A DNA stretch of 5,438 nt from Spirochaetales bacterium (lineage in GTDB: Bacteria; Spirochaetota; Spirochaetia; ARS1246), in assembly GCA_018644745.1 (NCBI GenBank), contig JABGPX010000631.1:1-5438 (forward strand). Reading direction: 5' to 3'. Positions 1 to 4,728 of this stretch are shown here, piece after piece. Each line of letters starts with the position of its first letter. Positions within the stretch are counted from its first letter, which is position 1. Under the pieces are notes generated by a model, which was not told where the DNA came from, ran no database searches, and saw nothing but the letters and a program-made list of their open reading frames with translations. Made by a program: the position numbers and the translations under genes.

Positions 1-656
1 GTAAAGAGAAAATCCATTTTACAGCACCACCTTCAAGTCTATTGGATCAGGAGATGACTCAATTTTTAGATTGGTGGGAAGTATCTCATGAAAAAGTCGA
101 TGGTCTTCTTCGGTCCGGGATTGCCCATTTGTATTTTGTAACAATTCATCCTTTTGAAGATGGTAATGGACGAATAGCACGTGCCCTGACGGATCTTGCA
201 TTAGCTCAAGAAGAAAAGACGGGAACAAGGCTCTATAGTCTTTCAACACAGATACATAAAGAAAAAAAGGCATATTACAAAAAGCTGGATGAGGTTCAGA
301 AAGGAGGGGGAGATATCACTATTTGGCTCTCATGGTTTCTAGAAATCTACTCTCATAGCATTGAAAGCTCATTTGAGATCATTAAGGGAGCTTTGCTATC
401 TCAGAAATTCTATTCGAATATAGCCAATATTTCACTAAATGAAAGGCAGCTTAAGGTTTTAGGGAAAATGGTTGAGAAACTTCCGGAGGATTTAATCGGG
501 GGTTTAACAAATAAAAAGTACACAGCTATTACTAAGGTGAGTTTAGCAACGGTGAAAAGAGATATCAAAGAGATGGTGGATCAGGGAATACTAGTCGTCG
601 GAGAAGAAAAAGGTCGTTCTACTAAGTATCAAATTAATCGATCTCTGATTGATTGA
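1..656 (+). CDS. Fic family protein (AMPylator-type), 5'-truncated by the window edge
   Basis: Fic domains usually transfer AMP from ATP to a hydroxyl of a target protein in the cytoplasm. The frame is open from base 3, so the gene starts outside the window; a TTG at 42 is not a convincing start because the upstream codons already read as Fic sequence (HFTAPP, typical of the stretch before the Fic fold). The canonical motif HPFEDGNGRIAR lies at 147-182 with catalytic His, Asn and both Arg present. It is followed by the usual YSLS and KKAYY segments and DITIWLSWFL. The last 60 or so residues look like a winged helix (SLATVKRDIKEMVDQGIL). This arrangement resembles the Fic subfamily that carries an N-terminal DUF4172 domain, but that part is off-window. 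The active site is intact, so nothing here suggests a pseudogene. The base composition is visibly more AT-rich than the ALDH, second Fic and deoR genes. The target is unknown. No terminator hairpin follows the TGA at 654-656. Confidence 0.9.
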   Translation, partial: KEKIHFTAPPSSLLDQEMTQFLDWWEVSHEKVDGLLRSGIAHLYFVTIHPFEDGNGRIARALTDLALAQEEKTGTRLYSLSTQIHKEKKAYYKKLDEVQKGGGDITIWLSWFLEIYSHSIESSFEIIKGALLSQKFYSNIANISLNERQLKVLGKMVEKLPEDLIGGLTNKKYTAITKVSLATVKRDIKEMVDQGILVVGEEKGRSTKYQINRSLID

Positions 657-667
657 ATTATATAAAA

Positions 668-787
668 AACAGAGGCATGCAGACCGTACTCGGTGTCGAT
701 CTTAATCGCCTCGGCATCACTTTCTGCTGTGAGAATGGTAAGTACCGGCCCAAAGATCTCATCGCGGGAAATAGCCATTTCTGCTCG
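668..787 (-). pseudogene. Fragment of an aldehyde dehydrogenase gene (EIFGPV region)
   Basis: Read on the minus strand from 787 to 668, the sequence encodes MAISRDEIFGPVLTIL, then DAEAIKI and DTEYGLHASV. This is the stretch found about 60-100 residues before the C-terminus of NAD(P)-dependent aldehyde dehydrogenases, containing the EIFGPV motif near the cofactor and tunnel region. Family members normally read I-(A/K)-N-D-T between these blocks; here two codons are missing (IKIDTEYGL). A stop (TGA, 793-791) lies just upstream in this frame, and similarity ends at 668, 12 bases after the Fic stop codon. It has no start, no catalytic residues and no continuation, so it is a relic. It points the same way as the larger ALDH remnant at 1489-1938 and probably comes from the same or a tandem copy, but it lies downstream of that remnant's C-terminal end, which is the wrong order. 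Confidence 0.8.
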
Positions 788-807
788 TAATCAGAATTCA
801 ATAGTAA

Positions 808-836
808 TTGACACGTGACGGGTTACGGTGTATGTT
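808..836 (+). promoter_or_regulatory. Promoter of higBA
   Basis: A perfect -35 box TTGACA (808-813) is followed by a 17-base spacer and TATGTT (831-836, 4 of 6 matches to TATAAT). Transcription would begin near 843, one to three bases before the higB ATG at 845, so the message would be leaderless or nearly so. No Shine-Dalgarno sequence precedes this ATG, which agrees with that reading. Confidence 0.65.
811..831. promoter_or_regulatory. Imperfect inverted repeat in the higBA promoter, candidate HigA operator
   Basis: The left arm ACACGTGAC (811-819) and right arm GTTACGGTGT (822-831) are near-complementary (ACAC-GTGAC against ACACCGTAAC, differing by one base change and one extra base). The dyad fills the spacer between the -35 and -10 boxes. 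HigA-type antitoxins normally repress their own operon by binding palindromes in such positions. The binding itself is inferred. Confidence 0.45.
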
Positions 837-844
837 TTATTCAT

Positions 845-1123
845 ATGATCAAATCCTTCAAACATAAAGGATTGAAAACCTTCTTTGAATCAGGAAATAA
901 GAAAGGGATATTCCCGGAACATGCGGATAAATTGGCCCGAATTCTTGACAGATTAGATGCCTCGGTCAACCCCACTGATATGAACCTTCCTGGATACTAT
1001 CTTCACCAGTTATCGGATCGCGAAAAAGGATCCTGGTCAGTAAAAGTGAGTGGAAACTGGCGGATTACTTTTATGTTTGAAGGGGAAGATGCCATACTTG
1101 TTGATTACAAGGATTATCATTGA
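845..1123 (+). CDS. higB: HigB toxin, RelE/ParE-superfamily mRNA interferase
   Basis: This is a 92-residue protein, the standard HigB length. HigB cleaves mRNA at the ribosome in the cytoplasm and is neutralised by HigA. It opens with MIKSFKHKGLKTFFE and ends with WRITFMFEGEDAILVDYKDYH-type sequence, both hallmarks of the host-inhibition toxin family. His54, Asp90, Tyr91 and the terminal His92 fall at the positions I recall as important in Proteus vulgaris HigB, so the toxin should be active. The frame is open upstream to a GTG at 815, but the family alignment and the promoter position favour the ATG at 845; the GTG lies inside the promoter spacer. No Shine-Dalgarno is present, so initiation is probably leaderless. 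The stop at 1121-1123 is 15 bases before the higA ATG, and the toxin-first order is typical of higBA. The pair is flanked on both sides by ALDH remnants, which suggests acquisition as a module. Confidence 0.93.
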   Translation: MIKSFKHKGLKTFFESGNKKGIFPEHADKLARILDRLDASVNPTDMNLPGYYLHQLSDREKGSWSVKVSGNWRITFMFEGEDAILVDYKDYH

Positions 1124-1138
1124 TTAAGGAGCTTGAAT

Positions 1139-1432
1139 ATGATTGCAAGAAAACCAACACATCCAGGCGAAGTTCTCTTAGAGGACGTTATTAAACCGCT
1201 CGGTATTACGATTACGCAAGCCGCAGAGAATCTTGGCGTAACACGAAAAACTCTATCTGAACTTGTCAATAAGAAATCCTCACTTAGTCCTGTAATGGCG
1301 TTGCGCATCTCTGCGGCGACGAAGACAAGTCCCGAGAGTTGGCTGAATATGCAAACCAAGCTTGACCTATGGATTGCAATGCAGAAAAAACCAGAAAATG
1401 TTTCAGAATTCCATCACAAGATAGCCGGATAA
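1139..1432 (+). CDS. higA: HigA antitoxin, XRE-family transcriptional regulator
   Basis: This 97-residue protein binds and neutralises HigB and, with or without the toxin, represses the operon. It begins MIARKPTHPGEVLLEDVI, the classic HigA opening. Residues 23-45 form the helix-turn-helix (ITQAAENLGVTRKTLSELVN), followed by ALRISAATKTSPESWLNMQ, also characteristic. The ATG at 1139 is chosen because AAGGAG (1126-1131) lies 7 bases upstream; a TTG at 1133 is only one base from this site. In contrast to higB, higA therefore has a strong ribosome-binding site of its own, so the antitoxin can be made in excess from the shared message. It ends at 1432, 56 bases before the convergent ALDH remnant's stop codon. 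Confidence 0.93.
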   Translation: MIARKPTHPGEVLLEDVIKPLGITITQAAENLGVTRKTLSELVNKKSSLSPVMALRISAATKTSPESWLNMQTKLDLWIAMQKKPENVSEFHHKIAG

Positions 1433-1452
1433 TATTTCTCTTTTCGCAACAG

Positions 1453-1468
1453 GTCCACGCGAGTGGAT
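1453..1468. other. Small hairpin between the converging higA and ALDH ends
   Basis: TCCAC (1454-1458) and GTGGA (1463-1467) pair around the loop GCGA, a GNRA tetraloop, with one extra G-T pair at the base. No T-tract follows on either strand, so it is not a classical terminator. It may be a weak 3'-end structure or chance. Confidence 0.25.
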
Positions 1469-1488
1469 TGTCCATTTGCACTTCGAGA

Positions 1489-1938
1489 TCAGCTATCTCC
1501 GATGTCACCCAAATCTATCCAGATAGTCTTCACTTCGGTGTATTGATCGAAGGCGTGCATACCGTTATCTCGTCCTCCGAAACCGGAGTGCTTGTACCCG
1601 CCAAACGGCGTCGTGATGTCTCCGAGCACTGCTAATTCTTGGAGGTTCTTCTTTATCAGCTCAACGAGATGAATGAGAATTGCTTTCCGTTCGCCTGGAG
1701 AAATTCGTGACCAGACGCCATTCTCGAACGAGATTCGAGCCTTCTGTACTGAACGGTCCAGGTCATCTATCCCGCACTTTGCGATAGATGCGAGTATTTG
1801 CCCGGTCGCTGGATTTATAGTTTCGTAAGTCTCACCGGACAAGGCCGGACTAAACTCGCCGTTGATGAATGCTTGGGTGGGCAGAATCAGGTTAGCGGCT
1901 ATGGAACGGTAGTCTTCAATTGAAAGTGTTTCGGGCAT
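1489..1938 (-). pseudogene. Aldehyde dehydrogenase (PuuC-like) with a large internal in-frame deletion
   Basis: The intact ALDH would oxidise an aldehyde to a carboxylate with NAD(P)+; PuuC-type enzymes act in putrescine/gamma-glutamyl-aminobutyraldehyde breakdown. Residues 1-105 (1624-1938) are a normal ALDH N-terminus with FINGEF, INPATGQ and a SPGERKAILIHLVELI stretch. Residues 106-149 (1489-1623) are the normal C-terminal tail with TPFGGYKHSG, GMHAFDQYTEVKTIWI. The roughly 350 residues between, holding the catalytic Cys and Glu and most of the cofactor fold, are gone; family length is about 490. The join is in frame (ELAVL-GDITT), leaving an open 149-codon reading frame. The start ATG (1936-1938) has a strong Shine-Dalgarno, GGAGG, six bases upstream, so it may still be translated, but it cannot be an active dehydrogenase. 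A piece of the missing middle lies at 668-787, beyond higBA. Confidence 0.88.
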
Positions 1939-2293
1939 GAAGGTCCTCCGAAATAACTAAACCTTATAAAAATATTAATGTATATAAATTGATTGAAGCT
2001 CTTAAATTCGCTGTTCGCAAATACCCGTCAAAGCGGGGCGCCAAGTAGTACGTATTGGAAGCTGCGTCCAAGGCAGTACTGGCATCACAGTATGTGCGTG
2101 CAGTCCTTGGTGATTGTTATTGCTGTTGTTGCCGTTGAATAACGATTCCTTCCCAATTGCCTATACGGATTTTAGATTCAAGGATGAGAAGGGCAATACA
2201 CGCAAGGCCGTCAAGGTCCGCCAAATCGTGGCCAATAGGAAATCGAACTCCGGGAAATGATGGCTTAAGTTCATGATTTTCTTCAGAATGCAA
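1939..2293. other. Decayed non-coding stretch with short protein-like remnants
   Basis: No intact gene can be supported here. The first 60 bases are very AT-rich and may contain the old ALDH promoter. On the plus strand one frame reads IEALKFAVRKYPSKRGAK, then a TAG at 2049-2051, then YVLEAASKAVLASQYVRAVLGD up to about 2113. In another plus frame (2114-2260) a leucine-rich run encoded by a TTG/CTG-rich repeat leads into IAYTDFRFKDEKGNTRKAVK and VRQIVANRKSNSGK before TGA. Both look more like real protein than chance frames and suggest a broken plus-strand gene, possibly a transposase or integrase, with a nonsense codon and a frameshift. I do not recognise the family. A minus-strand frame (2117-2353) has no ribosome-binding site and reads into the octamer array, so I do not call it. 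Confidence 0.4.
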
Positions 2294-2347
2294 TGTCACA
2301 AACTCCGTCGTGAGAATGTCGTAAGATCTGTCACAAGAATGTCGCAA
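2294..2347 (+). repeat. Helically phased array of TGTCRYAA octamers
   Basis: Octamers begin at 2294 (TGTCACAA), 2305 (CCGTCGTG, degenerate), 2317 (TGTCGTAA), 2329 (TGTCACAA) and 2340 (TGTCGCAA). The spacing is 11, 12, 12 and 11 bases, about one DNA turn each. A longer direct repeat is also visible: AGAATGTCGYAAGATC at 2313-2328 and 2336-2351, 15 of 16 identical. Such phased arrays occur as terminal transposase-binding sites of some insertion sequences and as repressor or iteron arrays. The last copy touches the stop codon of the minus-strand Fic gene. Function is inferred; the spacing is seen directly. Confidence 0.6.
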
Positions 2348-2349
2348 GA

Positions 2350-3390
2350 TCAATCATTCATGACATAGACCGGCCGGTTGGTTGCTCCTTCCGCTCTAGG
2401 CAATTCTTTAGCTACCAATAATTTTAGGTCTCGCTGCAAGCTGCGACGATTTACATCGGGGCAAAGCGCTTCAAAATCCTGGATGGTCAGCCTTTCATGC
2501 TGCATCAAGTACGCCAGCGCTTTGCCCTGGCGTTCATTGAAGCGGTGTCTCTGTACCAGTACATCGCGCTGGATAACCCGCTCACCGCGTTGCTTCACCT
2601 CAACCATCTGGGTAGATAGGCCAGTAACGTAGTAATCAAGCCAGCCGGTGATATCCAGACCGCTTTCGCGAACAGCCTGAATAGCACGGTAGAAAGCTTG
2701 GCGATCCCGGTCGTAAAATTCACTAATCGTAGTTAGACGTTTGAAATCGTATCCGGCCTTATAGAGACACAGAGTGGATAGCAAGCGGGAAGTACGCCCA
2801 TTCCCGTCTATAAAAGGGTGAATATGAACAAGCGGAAATTGGGCAATGCCGCTCATGAGTACCGGGTGCATGTCTTTATCAGCATTCAACCATGTCACCA
2901 GCTGTGACATCAGACCTGGTACCTCAACCGCAGACGGCGGAGTGTAGATAACATGCTCGTCGGCGGATTTTATTACGTAGTTTTGGATTCGCCGATACTC
3001 GCCGGGTGCGGCCTGTCCGCCTCGCACACCGACCACTAATCGCCGGTGAATTTCCTGTATCATGGTTTCGGTTATGGGACTATCCTGCCCTATATTTTCA
3101 GAAACGAACTCAAAAGCAGATCGGTAGTTCAGTAGCTCTCGCGTGTCATTTGGATCGGCCGCCGGAACCGAATCTCCTTGCCATAATCTTTCTGCTTGAT
3201 CCAGTGTGAGTCGTGTCCCCTCGATATGTGTTGTATGGTGTGCTTCAAGAATCAACGCCCGATTGCCCATTTCCCGCACCCATTCGTCGGATAATCTGGC
3301 AGCATCCAGAAATCCCCGCGCTCGTTCGATCTCGGTGATAACCGCGGTCATACGATTAGTAATAGAAAATTTTGGTACAAATCTGCTCAA
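2350..3390 (-). CDS. Fic family protein with class II-type inhibitory motif and C-terminal winged helix
   Basis: This is a probable protein AMPylator (adenylyltransferase) of 346 residues acting in the cytoplasm on an unknown target. From the N-terminus it has an inhibitory-helix signature TxxxEG (T53 to E57-G58, in [12 protein letters not shown]), matching the (S/T)xxxE(G/N) autoinhibitory motif of class II Fic proteins; the flap region [12 protein letters not shown] (about 129-140); the active-site motif [12 protein letters not shown] (His191 to Arg202; 2785-2820); a helical region with [13 protein letters not shown] and [10 protein letters not shown]; and a winged helix near the C-terminus ([13 protein letters not shown]). 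All catalytic residues are present. The frame is open to a GTG at 3397-3399, but the Shine-Dalgarno AAGGAG (3399-3404) would abut that codon, whereas the TTG at 3388-3390 sits 8 bases away and is preferred. It is transcribed alone from a promoter at 3431-3458. It differs clearly from the truncated Fic protein at the left edge, so it is not a recent duplicate. Confidence 0.92.
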   Translation of the reverse strand: MSRFVPKFSITNRMTAVITEIERARGFLDAARLSDEWVREMGNRALILEAHHTTHIEGTRLTLDQAERLWQGDSVPAADPNDTRELLNYRSAFEFVSENIGQDSPITETMIQEIHRRLVVGVRGGQAAPGEYRRIQNYVIKSADEHVIYTPPSAVEVPGLMSQLVTWLNADKDMHPVLMSGIAQFPLVHIHPFIDGNGRTSRLLSTLCLYKAGYDFKRLTTISEFYDRDRQAFYRAIQAVRESGLDITGWLDYYVTGLSTQMVEVKQRGERVIQRDVLVQRHRFNERQGKALAYLMQHERLTIQDFEALCPDVNRRSLQRDLKLLVAKELPRAEGATNRPVYVMND

Positions 3391-3398
3391 GTGAACCA

Positions 3399-3404
3399 CT
3401 CCTT
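3399..3404 (-). promoter_or_regulatory. Ribosome-binding site that fixes the Fic start at TTG 3390
   Basis: On the minus strand AAGGAG (3404 to 3399) is followed by 8 bases and TTG at 3390-3388. The alternative GTG at 3399 overlaps the last base of the site and could not be used with it. Confidence 0.65.
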
Positions 3405-3430
3405 ACCGAGCCAATAGTGCACATTGCCAG

Positions 3431-3458
3431 ATTATAATGCGTACCGTACCAGCTACAA
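3431..3458 (-). promoter_or_regulatory. Promoter of the minus-strand Fic gene
   Basis: On the minus strand TTGTAG (3458-3453) is followed by a 16-base spacer and a perfect TATAAT (3436-3431). The start of transcription would be near 3424, giving a leader of about 34 bases before the TTG start at 3390. The -10 is strong and the -35 has only three consensus bases. Confidence 0.5.
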
Positions 3459-3515
3459 GGGGAGAGCGACTAGCAAGCCTGGGTGAGCCATGGCGACAGG
3501 GGAAGCCTTACTTAC

Positions 3516-3523
3516 TTACGTAA
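3516..3523. repeat. Palindrome TTACGTAA in the Fic-deoR intergenic stretch
   Basis: A perfect 8-base palindrome preceded by a tandem CTTA (CTTACTTACGTAA). It lies between the start of the minus-strand Fic gene and the end of deoR, 192 bases with no gene that I can support. A plus-strand frame across 3441-3520 (GERLASLGEPWRQGKP) looks faintly protein-like but ends at TAA and has no start, so I leave it uncalled. Confidence 0.25.
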
Positions 3524-3563
3524 CGTGGCGGAAGCGGTATGAGCTGTTTCTCTTCTGCGGGAT

Positions 3564-3579
3564 AAATCGGTCACGATTT
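3564..3579 (-). terminator. Short hairpin just after deoR, possible weak terminator
   Basis: AAATCG (3564-3569) and CGATTT (3574-3579) form a perfect 6-base stem with a 4-base loop, starting three bases beyond the deoR stop codon. The stem is AT-rich and only a short T run follows on the minus strand, so if it ends transcription it does so weakly. Confidence 0.35.
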
Positions 3580-3582
3580 TGA

Positions 3583-4377
3583 CTAGTTCGATCGCTCTTC
3601 TGAAACAATCTCAATTTTCGCGCCGGTGGATCTATACGGCGATAGCTCTTCTTCCGTTATTCCTTCGTCGGTGATAATCAAATCGACGCTGTCCAACGGG
3701 CCGTAAGACAGTAGCGAACTCCTGCCGAATTTCTCGGAATCAGAAAGGACGATAACCGAGTCGGAATTAATCCTCACTATATCATTCATACGGCAGGTCC
3801 ATTCATCGGTTGCCATAAGCCCCCTCTGAGGATGAATCGCGTCAGCTCCGAAGAACGATTTGTGCAAATGGAGCGATTTTAAAGCGTTCTCGGCGACTTG
3901 ACCGTAAGTATCTCTCCGATTCAACCGGACTTCGCCTCCTACCAGGATGACGCGGCAGTTCTCACTGAGCTTTTCATAACTGACCAGTGAGTTTGTAACG
4001 ACAACAATACCCTCCAAGCTGTCTGCCTGCAGCCGTTTGTCGAGTGCCTCTGCCATTTTAAGGAGTGTTGTGCCTGAATCGAGAAACAGCAGGTCGCCGC
4101 TTTCGACCATGGTAGCAGCCCTTTCGGCTATAACGGCTTTTTGCTCGATACGCCGGGTATTGGAGAGGATATATGAATACGTACCTTTGGACTCCGGAAC
4201 AAGCTTGATTCCGCCGTGCATCCGCACCACCTGCCCTTCGGCCGCAAACCGCTCGAAGAATCGTCGTGTTGTAGCCGGCGAGGTTCCGAGAAGATCGGAC
4301 GCTTCCTGTACGCTGAGCTCTTTTTTTAACGTTAATATGTTGAATACGGCGGTTTTTCGCGTGTCAAATTTACTCAT
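3583..4377 (-). CDS. DeoR-family transcriptional regulator of a sugar catabolic locus
   Basis: This 264-residue protein is a DNA-binding regulator, normally a repressor released by a phosphorylated sugar. Residues 6-57 form the winged helix-turn-helix (SVQEASDLLGTSPATTRRFF, then VVRMHGGIKL), and residues 75-235 the DeoR C-terminal sensor domain: DSGTT (100-104), VVVTNSL (125-131), LVGGEVRLNRRDTYGQ (145-160), FFGADAI (175-181), SDSEKFGRSS (212-221) and DLIITDEGI (232-240). The usual DeoR signature reads R-R-D-L in the recognition helix; here it is TTRRFFERF, so operator preference may differ. Length is normal (about 250-260). The ATG at 4375-4377 lies only about 13 bases below the predicted transcription start and has no Shine-Dalgarno. 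It is divergent from the solute-binding protein gene, which is the probable regulatory target, and the effector is likely a derivative of the imported sugar (inference). Confidence 0.93.
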   Translation of the reverse strand: MSKFDTRKTAVFNILTLKKELSVQEASDLLGTSPATTRRFFERFAAEGQVVRMHGGIKLVPESKGTYSYILSNTRRIEQKAVIAERAATMVESGDLLFLDSGTTLLKMAEALDKRLQADSLEGIVVVTNSLVSYEKLSENCRVILVGGEVRLNRRDTYGQVAENALKSLHLHKSFFGADAIHPQRGLMATDEWTCRMNDIVRINSDSVIVLSDSEKFGRSSLLSYGPLDSVDLIITDEGITEEELSPYRSTGAKIEIVSEERSN

Positions 4378-4396
4378 ACTGTTTAATACCGGATCG

Positions 4397-4425
4397 ATTG
4401 TAACATGTTTTGATCATTCTGTCGA
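4397..4425 (-). promoter_or_regulatory. Promoter of deoR
   Basis: On the minus strand TCGACA (4425-4420, 5 of 6 to TTGACA), a 17-base spacer and TACAAT (4402-4397, 5 of 6 to TATAAT). The start would be near 4390, leaving a leader of about 13 bases. The spacer contains TGATCAAAACATGTT, overlapping two palindromes, a natural place for autorepression. Confidence 0.65.
4408..4416 (-). repeat. 9-mer TGATCAAAA, copy in the deoR promoter
   Basis: On the minus strand the sequence TGATCAAAA (4416-4408) lies between the -35 and -10 boxes of the deoR promoter. An identical copy is at 4642-4650 on the plus strand, just before the transporter gene's -35 box. A shared site at both promoters is what a common DeoR operator would look like; not proven. 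Confidence 0.4.
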
Positions 4426-4618
4426 TAATATTGTTCATTTTTGCCGTATAATGAGTAAAAGGAGCAAAAAAATTGTTATGGGATTACGTAAAGTTCAGAT
4501 TATTTTCGATATAAAGTGCAATTCATACATTTAATATGATGATACCTACTATTCCTATCTACATAATAGCACGTTCAGAATATACATCACGGCAGATATG
4601 CTCATACCATTTGGGTGT

Positions 4619-4636
4619 TGCATACATAAATATGCA
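4619..4636. repeat. Inverted repeat TGCATA-N6-TATGCA upstream of the transporter promoter
   Basis: Perfect 6-base arms (4619-4624 and 4631-4636) separated by CATAAA, centred 27 bases upstream of the -35 box at 4655. The position fits an activator or repressor operator. An 18-base dyad with two-turn geometry is compatible with a dimeric regulator, but which one is unknown. Confidence 0.4.
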
Positions 4637-4641
4637 CATAT

Positions 4642-4650
4642 TGATCAAAA
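4642..4650 (+). repeat. 9-mer TGATCAAAA, copy in the transporter promoter
   Basis: This copy ends four bases before the TTGACA -35 box. It matches the copy at 4408-4416 exactly, in opposite orientation, so both face the same way relative to the gene they precede. It includes the palindrome TTGATCAA (4641-4648). Confidence 0.4.
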
Positions 4651-4654
4651 AAAG

Positions 4655-4683
4655 TTGACAAGCAGCCTATGCCATAGTAATCT
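4655..4683 (+). promoter_or_regulatory. Promoter of the solute-binding protein gene
   Basis: A perfect TTGACA (4655-4660) is followed by a 17-base spacer and TAATCT (4678-4683), a poor -10 with three consensus bases. The start would be near 4690, giving a leader of about 40 bases. A strong -35 with a weak -10 suggests regulated expression. Confidence 0.5.
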
Positions 4684-4728
4684 GGTTGCATGGCGCGTAA
4701 AACGTCAAAAAAATAGAAGGAGAGCAGA

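Larger units (their letters stand above)
4378..4728. promoter_or_regulatory. Divergent regulatory region between deoR and the ABC transporter gene
   Basis: This is 351 bases of AT-rich sequence with no supported gene. It contains a promoter facing each way (4397-4425 minus, 4655-4683 plus), palindromes AACATGTT (4402-4409) and TGATCA (4411-4416), the dyad at 4619-4636 and a 9-mer repeated in inverted orientation at both promoters. A TATAAT (4447-4452) and an AAGGAG (4459-4464) in the middle could serve an 18-codon frame at 4478-4534, which I regard as unproven. Confidence 0.6.

Noticed and set aside
1284..1508. A 74-codon minus-strand frame across the higA 3' end.
   Set aside because: It lies opposite higA codons and the ALDH end; no ribosome-binding site and no family resemblance. 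It is a shadow frame.
1369..1635. An 88-codon plus-strand frame opposite the ALDH C-terminal tail.
   Set aside because: The opposite strand encodes clear ALDH sequence (GGYKHSG, TEVKTIWI), so this frame is a shadow.
1433..2110. Possible integron cassette array, since toxin-antitoxin pairs and gene scraps are typical cassettes.
   Set aside because: No attC-type core sites (RYYYAAC paired with GTTRRRY) could be seen at the gene borders, and the ALDH pieces do not behave as whole cassettes.
2117..2353. A 78-codon minus-strand frame starting with TTG and overlapping the Fic stop codon.
   Set aside because: No Shine-Dalgarno, the first 25 or so codons are just the octamer array, and it ends in glutamines from a triplet repeat. 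The overlap with the Fic end appears accidental.
3440..3540. GC-rich stretch reminiscent of a group II intron or other structured RNA remnant.
   Set aside because: I could not find a domain V-like hairpin, a recognisable 5' GUGYG motif or an intron-encoded reverse transcriptase, so the resemblance is only an impression.
4478..4534. An 18-codon frame (MGLRKVQIIFDI...) downstream of a TATAAT at 4447-4452 and an AAGGAG at 4459-4464 in the divergent intergenic region.
   Set aside because: No acceptable -35 box accompanies the TATAAT, the AAGGAG is 13 bases from the ATG (a TTG at 4473 is better spaced but gives only 13 codons), and the peptide has no recognisable features. Conservation would be needed.
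4037..4534. A 165-codon plus-strand frame running through deoR.
   Set aside because: It lies antisense to well-conserved DeoR sensor and helix-turn-helix sequence and has no ribosome-binding site.
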